Shown here: positions 56,340 through 64,000 of the stretch, one piece after another | Layout: every line of letters starts with the position of its first letter | Position numbering within the stretch: position 1 is the stretch's first letter | Assembly (NCBI RefSeq): GCF_001659605.2 | Contig: NC_035172.2 | Span: forward strand, 15,563,051 to 15,627,050 | DNA from: Manihot esculenta | Taxonomy: Eukaryota; Streptophyta; Magnoliopsida; Malpighiales; Euphorbiaceae | Reading direction: 5' to 3' | Length of the DNA stretch: 64,000 nt | The notes under the pieces: generated by a model | Seen by the model: the letters and a program-made list of their open reading frames with translations, nothing else | The model's database searches: none | What the model was told of the DNA's origin: nothing | Translations under genes and position numbers: made by a program

Positions 56340-57557
56340 TTGAACAAGGTCACTGCCAAGAATAGGTACCCCCTACCTAGGATCGATGATCTATTTGACC
56401 AGCTAGCTGGAGCAGGTTGTTTTTCTAAAATAGATCTGAGATCTGGGTATCACCAGTTGAGAGTCAGAGAGGCAGATGTGCCAAGGACAGCTTTCAGGAC
56501 TAGATATGGGCATTATGAGTTCTTAGTTATGCCGTTCGGGTTGACTAACGCCCCTGCAGCATTCATGGATCTCATGAATAGAGTTTTCAGCGAGTTTCTG
56601 GATCACTTTGTCATTGTTTTCATCGATGATATCTTAGTGTATTCCAGAAATGTAGAGGAGCATGCCCAGCATCTGAGGATAGTTCTGCAGACACTGAGAG
56701 AGCATGGTTTGTATGCCAAGTTCTCTAAGTGTGAGTTTTGGTTGGGGAGCATTTCTTTCTTGGGGCATGTGGTATCAGCAGAAGGTATTGAGGTAGATCC
56801 CAAGAAGATAGAGGCAGTAGCTAGTTGGCCCAGACCCACTACAGTGGCAGAGATTAAAAGCTTTTTGAGACTGGAAGGCTACTACAGGAGGTTCGTTCAG
56901 GACTTCTCAAAGATAGTTGCTCCTATGACCAAACTGACAAAGAAGAATCAGCGGTTCGAGTGGTCGGACCACTGTGAAGAGAGCTTTGAGGACCTAAAGA
57001 GAAGATTAACATCAGCACCGGTGTTAGCTCTGCCCGTCAGTAATGAGGACTTCACAGTATTCTGTGATGCGTCTCGTGTGGGATTGGGTTGTGTTCTGAT
57101 GCAGAATGACAGGGTGATTGCTTATGCTTCGAGACAGCTGAAGAAGCACGAGTTGAATTACCCCACCCATGACCTAGAGATGGCGGCAGTTATCTTTGCA
57201 CTCAAGATGTGGAGGCATTACCTTTATGGGGTTAAATGCGAGATCTTCACTGATCACAAGAGTCTACAGTACATCTTGAGTCGGAAGGAGCTGAATTTGA
57301 GGCAGAGAAGATGGGTAGAACTGCTTAGTGACTATGATTGCAGGATTCAGTATCATCCGGGTAAGGCGAATGTTGTGATAGACGCCTTAAGCCGGAAATC
57401 ACTCGGCAATTTGTCCCATATAGTAGCAGAGAGAAGACCAGTGGTGATGGAGTTTTATAAGCTCATCGATGAAGGGTTACAGCTAGAGTTGTCTGGTGCA
57501 GGTGCGTTGATAGCACATATGAGAGTGATACCAGTGTTTCTGGAGCAAGTGGCTTAG
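56340..57557 (+). pseudogene. T2 reverse transcriptase and RNase H
   Basis: The same frame continues after the TAG. RT palm has FIDDILVYS (about 56619-56645) and [15 protein letters not shown]. RNase H has [13 protein letters not shown] and [19 protein letters not shown] of relatives reads IDALSRKS. The segment ends at TAG 57555-57557, where T1 and T3 have Gln (FLEQVA-stop-KQ). Confidence 0.9.
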
Positions 57558-58961
57558 AAACAGCTTGAGGACCCTGAGTTAGTTAAACTTGCCAGGACTG
57601 TTCAGTCAGGCAACAGTGCAGAGTTTAGATTTGACAGTAAAGGGATCCTCCGCTATGGGAATCGACTATGTGTACCAGATGACATCAGTCTGAAGGAAGA
57701 CATTATGAGGGAAGCTCATAATGCAAGGTACAGTGTTCACCCAGGAGCCACCAAGATGTATCAGGATTTGAAAAAGGTGTATTGGTGGCCAGCTATGAAG
57801 AAAGAAGTGGCACAGTTTGTGTTCGCCTGTGAAGTTTGCCAGAGGGTGAAACTGGAACATCAGAAGCCGGCTGGAATGCTTAACCCACTGCCGATTCCAG
57901 AGTGGAAATGGGAGAGCATAGCTATGGATTTTGTAGTGGGCTTACCGGCAACGTCCAACAGGTTAGACTCTATATGGGTGATTGTGGATAGACTGACTAA
58001 ATCTGCTCATTTCATCCCTATCAGGAGTACTTATTCTGTGGACAAGCTAGCACAGGTTTATTTCGAGGAGATAGTGAAGTTGCATGGGGTTCCAGTGTCT
58101 ATAGTGTCAGACAGAGGACCTCAGTTCACCTCCAGATTTTGGCAGAGTTTGTAGAGTGCTATGGGCACAAGGTTGGATTTCAGCACTGCTTTCCATCCAC
58201 AGACTGACGGTCAATCAGAAAGGACCATCCAGACCATAGAGGATATGCTTCGTATGTGTGTGTTAGACTTTGGCAGTTCTTGGAGGCAGCATCTACCTTT
58301 GGTGGAGTTTGCCTACAATAACAGCCATCATGCTAGCATAGGGATGGCTCCTTATGAAGCGTTGTATGGGAGGAAGTGCAGATCACCAGTTTGCTGGGAA
58401 GAAGTAGGAGAGAAGGCTCTTGCAGGGCCAGAGATCGTGGAGATTACTAGCAGAGTGGTGCCCATTATCAGAGAGAGAATCAGAACAACTCAGAGCAGAC
58501 AGAAAAGCTATGCAGATGTTCGCCGGAAGCAGATAGAGTTTCTGGAGGGGGATATGATATTGCTGAAGGTGTCTCCAATGAAGGGAGTGGTTCGGTTTGA
58601 AAAGAAAGGTAAGCTAGCTCCACGATACATTGGATCCTTTGAGATCTTGCAGAAGATTGGGAATGTGTCGTATAAGCTGGATTTACCTGCTTCTATGGAA
58701 AGAATTCACCCGGTTTTTCATGTTTTTATGCTACGGAAGTTCATGTCAGATCCGAATAAGGTTCTTAGTGAGCCTGATGTGGAGATCCTTGGAGATCTCA
58801 CCTATATAGAGCAGCCAGTGTGGATCTTAGACACGCAGATCAGGTAGCTAAGGAATAAGGAGATTCCAATGGTGAAAGTTCTGTGGAACCACCATAATCT
58901 CGAAGAGTGCACCTGGGAGACACGGGAGTCGATGCTCCAGCAATATCCATATCTGTTTTGA
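57558..58961 (+). pseudogene. T2 integrase and chromodomain
   Basis: The integrase zinc finger has CEVCQR. DDE motifs [19 protein letters not shown] and [13 protein letters not shown] are present. TAG at 58152-58154 (FWQSL-stop-SAMG, Gln in T3) lies inside the core. A second TAG at 58845-58847 (QIR-stop-LRN) replaces Lys. The chromodomain ([20 protein letters not shown]) continues to a stop at 58959-58961. Confidence 0.9.
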
Positions 58962-58999
58962 GGTTAGTTTTCCTCCTTTTATGTGTTTATTTGTTTGAG

Positions 59000-59035
59000 G
59001 AACATTCGGGGACGAATGTTCTTAAGGGGGGAGAA
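59000..59035 (+). other. T2 pre-PPT hairpin and polypurine tract
   Basis: Arms gaacattcg and cgaatgttc with loop ggga (59000-59021), then aaggggggagaa directly before the LTR. Confidence 0.88.
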
Positions 59036-61203
59036 TGTAATACCCGGCTAGAGTCCGGCATCGGAATTCTACTTTCCAGTGAGTCCAGGATGTCGGAATC
59101 CTCTAGAAGGGTAAGATTTATGTTTTTCTAAAGTATTTTGGTATGTTTTATAGTTTTAAAGTATAAAGGAAATGAGTTTTTGAAAGAAAAGAACCAAGGA
59201 GCAAATGCCAGGTTCGGCCGCCGAAGGTGAAGTTCGGCCGCCGAACATGCATGGCTTTTGGTTTCACGTTAGGCCGCCGAAGGTGGTCTGGCCAGCCACC
59301 TATAAAAGGCCCTCAGTCGGCAAGTGGATAAGTATTGAGTTCATTTGCATAGGCAGAGGTGAGACCATACTTTTCCTTGGATCTTCTTCATGTTTTCATC
59401 AAATCTTGCAAAGTTTTGATTGATTTTAATGTTATTTTGAAGGTTTTGAGCTAAAACCATAGGTTTTGAAGTTTGGAGAGTTTGAAGGAGAGTTGCTCCA
59501 TATCTCCATGTTGGGATCGTTCATCTTCTTGTTTTCAAGAGGTAAGTGAAGATCCTGAGCTTCTTTTCATGATTTATAGAGGTTTTATGGAGTTTAAGGG
59601 TAGAGTTGCATGATTAGGGTAAATAGTGTTTTTGGTGTTTTATTGATGAAAGCATGTATATGTGTGTTGTATTATGTTTGAGTTGGGGTTTTAGGTAGTT
59701 TTTGACCCCTTTGTGCATATACTTGAGTATATGGATGTAGAGGAATTGTGGTGTTTGAGTTTGGTTGAGACTGGTGTGTTTTGGCGTGAGGCAGAGCAAG
59801 GTTCTGCCTTCTTGAGGAACCCAGCTTCGGCCGCCGAAGAAATGATCGGCCGCCGAACATGCTGAGGAGGTGGCTTCGGTTGCCTAAGCTTGCCCCCGAG
59901 AGTTTGGACTTTCGGCTCTGGAGGGGAGTTTCGGCCGCCGAAGGTGCCGCCGAAGGTTATGGACTTTCGTCTCTGGAGTGCCTTTCAGCCCCCGAACCTT
60001 GCCCCCGAAAGGGTTCGGCTGCCGAAAGTAAAGATTCGGCCGCTGAAGGTGCATGAGTTTCGGCTCTGGAGAGGACTTTCGGCCGCCGAACCTGCCGCTG
60101 AAAGTGCCCTGTCCAGCCTTCCTTTGTATGTTTTTACAGGATTGTTTTAGGTTGTCTAAGGGGATTCTTGGGGAGTTTTATAGAGTTATTCTTGAGCTAG
60201 TTTGGTCCCTCATTTGAGTCCATCTGTGTAGACACAGACCAGAGGAACCAACGAGAGCAGCAGTGAGTACTGCTTCAGAGTTTGCAGAGTCAATTCAGAG
60301 ATAGCCAGAGGTGAGTGGAACTAAACTTAATTCTTTTAAATGAGGAATCAAATGCATTGAGCATGTTTCATGCACCATGGTTATGCAATAGGTTGATTGC
60401 ATTAGAAATTATGAATATGTTGCATTGCATTCTATCATTGTGCTGTGTGGGTGATAGTGGATGATCCAATAGTCTCTGAGAAAGACCAGGTGCCCAGTCT
60501 ACGCCCTGGCACAGTAGAAGACCAGGTGCCCAGTCTACGCCCTGGCATGGTATATGGTAAGTATCAGATGTTATGTACAGGAAGACCAGGTGCCCATTCT
60601 ACGCCCTGGCACGAGGATAGGATGTCGGGACTATTTGGGGACATGACTACCCGAGGTTATGTGATTTACTTGTGCTGTGATGCATTCCATGAAAGCATGT
60701 TTAAGAACTTATTTTATTGTTCTACTCACTGGGCTATAGTAGCTCATCCCACTCCCTTAACCCCAGTGTTGCAGGTTCAGTGTACAGGGGAAGTTCAGCA
60801 GAGTACAGGAAGAGAAAAGAGTTATGTAATAGTATAGTGTGGACATGTAATATTAATGAAGTGATGTATAAAGTTCAGTAGAGTGCTTGACCTATTGTAT
60901 TGTAAATCCCTTGTTATGCATGATCCTGTTTTATGTTTCTTGATGAGAAATGTGTCGAACCAAGGCTGACATATGGTATGCTGACCCTATGAGAGTGGGT
61001 TCTATTTGTACAGACATAGTGCATGCAGGTCAAGCTTGGTAAGTGGTAGGAAGGTTGCTTTCAGGTTTTATTTTTTTTATTTTTGATCATGTATGGGATT
61101 TATCAGGTACACAGAGTTCATGTTTGGCTTGCTACGGGTTCCGGCGGCCTTAAGCCGACCTGGATCCTAGCGCCAGTGGCGATCCGATTTTCAGGTCGTT
61201 ACA
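59036..61203 (+). repeat. T2 3' LTR
   Basis: 2,168 bp, uninterrupted. TATA box at 59301-59309. Donor 1 at about 59541, exon-like block 60232-60310, three U5 repeats (gaccaggtgcccagtctacg) at 60484-60612, acceptor-like ttgcag near 60774. It ends GTCGTTACA at 61203. Confidence 0.94.
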
Positions 61204-62438
61204 ATTGCAGAGAGAGTATTTCTTCCAAATTCTCCATGAGATCAATAGAGAGAGACATCTGAGTGACAACCTTAGAGACATCTGATTGACAACATGTGTC
61301 AATTATTTATGACATTCTTAAACAAATAAAATTACTTTCCCTTACAATCGCAATTCCCCCAACTACAAGCAATTTTTAAGAATAACTCCATAGTTGTTAA
61401 CATATAAAAATTATAATAATAGTTAATTAAAGAATAAGACTCACTTCAGAGTATGCCAATTGAATATTCTCGCACTTCTCCGTAAATAGTACTTGACAAG
61501 ACAAAAGAGCTCTCCTTTTTTCAAGGTTGCCAGACCTTATAAGAGATTTTCTCTCTCATTTAAGGAGGGCTTCCTTCCTCATGATGAGGGGGTCTCTCTC
61601 TCTTCTTCTTCATCTTCTCTTCTCCCTTTATTTTCTTTACATCTCCTAACATTAAAATCTTTCTCAATAATTTCTTAGATCTGACTTGAACTTTAGAGAG
61701 TGTTAATGTCGAGCGGTGTCCACCGGGGGCATTCCCAGTAGACTCCTAATGCCATTTTCTTTGTTATGCAGGTCTTCATTCCTAGATCGCGTATTGTGGG
61801 ACCTGTATAATAGATCGAGAGAAAAATTCTTCATCGATAGTGATGATAGTCCCATAATTATTGAAGATGAGAATCTTAATATTGCATTTTATGAAAGGGA
61901 ACATTGACTACTGCAAATTCAACATAAATGTCTCTCCTAAACTTTTTATTCCTGATTATAATAACTAGATTTATGACACCTATTGCAGGAAAAAAAAATA
62001 TCAAGAGATAGGGAACCTTTGATATATCTTTCTTATATAAACCCAACTTTTCATACATATCCAAGATTATTAAATTGATAGAACTTCCAATATCGACCAA
62101 AATCCTCTTCACTGCATATTTATTTAGTCGAATCAAAATGACCAAAGGTTTAGAGTATGGGTGATTCACCTTATTATCTTCCATTAGTAAAAAAATTTAT
62201 TACATTTTGTCACAATTCATTCGATGTCATTATTTATATTAAATCACATTCTTGCTTTTCTCTCTTATCATCAACTTTTGCTTGATCTGATCCTCTTGCA
62301 ATTATATTAGTTTTTTTCAGCAATTCTTCATCACCTATTCTATCTGTTTCCCTAAAGTTGGATTCACTTCTTTTAGAGGATGAGTTGTCCCTCCTTTCTT
62401 TTTGATGTCCACTACGAGTGAAATGCTTTAGGAAGTCC
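61204..62438 (-). pseudogene. Decayed Tat/Ogre-like remnant, piece 2: protease and gag end, with an LTR-like insert
   Basis: This continues 29116-31647 beyond T2. On the reverse strand 61876-62184 reads as a Gypsy protease (LVDIGSSINLIILDMYEKLG, then DIYVEFAVVNVPFHKMQY), and 62234-62438 as a Lys/Arg-rich gag end (FLKHFTRSGHQKERRD). Between PR and RT, about 61440-61830 on the plus strand resembles the end of another LTR (ttataagagattttctctc, CT-rich leader, gacttgaactttagagag), with a possible worn primer site near 61787. That last reading is tentative. Confidence 0.6.
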
Positions 62439-63317
62439 TGATCGAACATAATTTAGACACATTTTTCCTACTATTATTAGTACTAAATTAAAAGTTTTCT
62501 AGCTAATTTTGTGATTTTTGTCATATTTTACAGAAAAGCATAAAAAAGAAGATTTGGTAAAAATGGCCTAAAAGCATGGAAACTAACTTGATCGAACGAT
62601 TTGGGCAAATTGTCCAGTGTACTTCATAGAGGCCAGAAGATTGCACAGAAGTTCAAAACTGACCAGACTTGCAGATAGTGATTTGCCCAGAATGATTTGT
62701 CTAAATCAACTGGGCAAATCAACAGATTGACTAGAGAATTACATGAAAACCCGGAATTGGAACTGCCTAGACTTGCATAAATAGTTATTAGAAAGTAATT
62801 TGCCAAGAACGATTTTTCCAAATCAACTGGGCAAATCGACAGATTGCACAGAAACAGCAACAGGCAAAAAAATTCCAGATTTAAAAATTTAAAGACCTAA
62901 TCGTCACATTAAAACGCGGGACCCATGCTAAAATCTCCTCAAACATGCGGCACAAAGACTTTCTTAAACCAAGGACTTCTATTTATGAAGCAACTCATCT
63001 AAGGAAGGAATCAAAAATCAAATCAAAGGAGAATTCAATTCTAAAAAAGGTTGTTGCTAGGGTTTCAACACCTATTTAAACACAGTCTGGACAACACCAA
63101 ATTTGCATCTTCATCTCTTTTCTTTTTTGTGTTTTCTTTGCAAGCCATGAGTGGCTAAATACTCCATCTCTAGTTGAAGTTAGGAAGAAATTTCAGTTTC
63201 TATATGAATTGGGAGATCTAAATTCCATTGTTAATATTTTATTTTTCAATATTTATGCAAATTTTGTTCTTCATCTTATTATTGCTTTATCATTGGATCA
63301 ATATGGCCCGTTGTTCT
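62439..63317 (+). repeat. Old LTR of the B (Athila-type) family, interrupted
   Basis: It begins TGATCGAACATAATTTAG, close to the element-strand start of the B LTR (TGATCAAGCATAATTTAG). It keeps acagaaaag near the start, gtgatttgccc and gggcaaatc words at 62590-62840, catgagtggct near 63146, and gaattgggagatctaaattc near 63208. It is clearly diverged. It is cut at 63318 by S3 and does not resume in the window. Confidence 0.8.
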
Positions 63318-64000
63318 TGTAACGACCCCAAAATGGACCGTCACCGGCGCTAGGATTCAGGTCGGCTTAAGGCCGCCAGAACCCGTAGCAAGCCTGCTAT
63401 ACTCTCTGTGTACCTGTAAATCTCATACATGTTCATACATTTTCTGTGAAAATAAAAACTCTTTTCTGAACCAAGGCTTAACCTGTGCATGCACTATCTC
63501 TGTACTCTGTACTCTGTACCCCTGACTAGAGCTTGCTCTAGATGGGTTAACTCGTATCTGTTAAGCTTGGTTTTTTTTTTCACATACTCTGTAAAACAGT
63601 TATATAAACAAACCATGTATACAAAGATTTACAACACAAACATAACTAAGTCAAGCACAACATTAACTGTATACACAACTAGCACATCTCTTGAATATTA
63701 CATGTCCACTCTAAGCTATTACAAATCTCTTTACTCTTTCTGTACTCTGCTGATCTCCCCTGTACACTGGACACTGAACCTGCAAGACTGGGGTTAAGGG
63801 AGTGGGATGAGCTCTATAGCCCAGTGAGTAGAACAGTAAAACATATCATTAAAACATGACCTTATGGAATGCATCATAACACAGACAATCCACATCAAGG
63901 GTAAACCTGTCACCAAATAGTCCCAGTATCTCATACCAGGGCATAGTCAAAGGCACCTGAATTTCCTGACTTTGCAGGCTCTGAACGCTGGAGCAGTACT
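63318..64000 (-). repeat. S3: inverted chromovirus LTR, cut by window end
   Basis: It starts TGTAACGACCCCAAAATGG, the reverse of a GGGTCGTTACA LTR end, matching S2 for most of its U5 side. At 63780-63840 it has the reverse of the ttgcag acceptor-like site and the cactgggct motif. Whether it is solo or part of a full element cannot be seen. Left flank gttct (63313-63317). Confidence 0.88.

Larger units (their letters stand above)
31648..61203 (+). mobile_element. T2: chromovirus hosting three nested insertions
   Basis: The 5' LTR is 31648-43850, interrupted by S2 and A. The interior is 43851-59035, interrupted by T3. The 3' LTR is 59036-61203. Flanks attgt (31643-31647) and attgc (61204-61208) are a 5-bp TSD with one later change. 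After removal of insertions and one TSD copy each, both LTRs measure 2,168 bp. Polyprotein order gag-PR-RT-RH-IN-chromodomain, with several TAG stops. It landed in the Tat-like remnant. Confidence 0.92.

Noticed and set aside
61493..61907. Host gene exon near 61493-61907
   Set aside because: Short ORFs in a CT-rich, LTR-leader-like stretch between parts of a decayed Gypsy element; no domain or splice structure seen.

Overview
The window is plant nuclear DNA made almost entirely of nested LTR retrotransposons. The signs are chromodomain Ty3/Gypsy (chromovirus) polyproteins, Athila-type and Tat/Ogre-type Gypsy elements, Ty1/Copia remnants, primer sites for plant initiator-Met and Asp tRNAs, and a fragment of a plant mobile domain (PMD) gene. 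No intact host gene, rRNA or tRNA gene was seen. The pattern fits a pericentromeric or other repeat-rich block of an angiosperm, probably a eudicot. The species cannot be fixed from the sequence.

Layout. T0 (1-6247, +) is a deletion-derived chromovirus with a short internal region and a truncated 3' LTR. It abuts a PMD gene fragment (6248-6768, -). That fragment is split by chromovirus T1 (6769-16700, -), resumes at 16702-16930, and is flanked by a 49-bp direct repeat. A decayed Ty1/Copia element (+) runs in three pieces (17575-17789, 19903-20457, 27069-29115). It is split by solo LTR S1 (17790-19902, TSD tgtat) and by Athila-type element B (20458-27068, -, TSD caatc). Next comes a very decayed Tat/Ogre-like element (-), with integrase, RNase H and RT at about 29150-31647 and PR and gag at 61204-62438. 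It is split by chromovirus T2 (31648-61203, +, TSD attgt/attgc).

T2 hosts three later insertions. An inverted, internally deleted solo LTR S2 (31762-32503, TSD gtttt) and a very young Athila-type element A (33856-43138, +, TSD ccagt) both lie in its 5' LTR. Chromovirus T3 (44634-54565, +) lies inside its gag. When S2, A and one TSD copy each are removed, the T2 5' LTR is 2,168 bp, exactly the length of its 3' LTR, which supports the nesting model. The right end holds an old LTR of the B family (62439-63317, +) interrupted by an inverted chromovirus LTR (63318-64000, cut by the window).

How the parts work. T0, T1, T2, T3 and S1-S3 belong to related chromovirus families (Tekay/Del-like) with LTRs of about 2.1-2.3 kb. 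In each, one reading frame would encode gag, protease, RT, RNase H, integrase and chromodomain. All copies carry stop codons, mostly CAG to TAG. Athila A and B keep open frames but have lost enzymes: A encodes gag, PR and IN without RT or RNase H, and B encodes only the gag C-terminus and PR. Both have intact LTRs, primer sites and TSDs, so they probably moved using enzymes supplied in trans.

The signals I find most novel are: (1) conserved splice-like sites in every chromovirus LTR, suggesting a multi-exon leader spliced to just before gag; (2) a conserved hairpin immediately before the chromovirus polypurine tract; (3) a strongly conserved non-coding block between two polypurine tracts in both Athila families; (4) a palindromic word spread over LTR, spacer and coding sequence of element B; (5) a 20-bp palindromic minisatellite of varying copy number upstream of the chromovirus TATA box. 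Coordinates and identities were read by eye.
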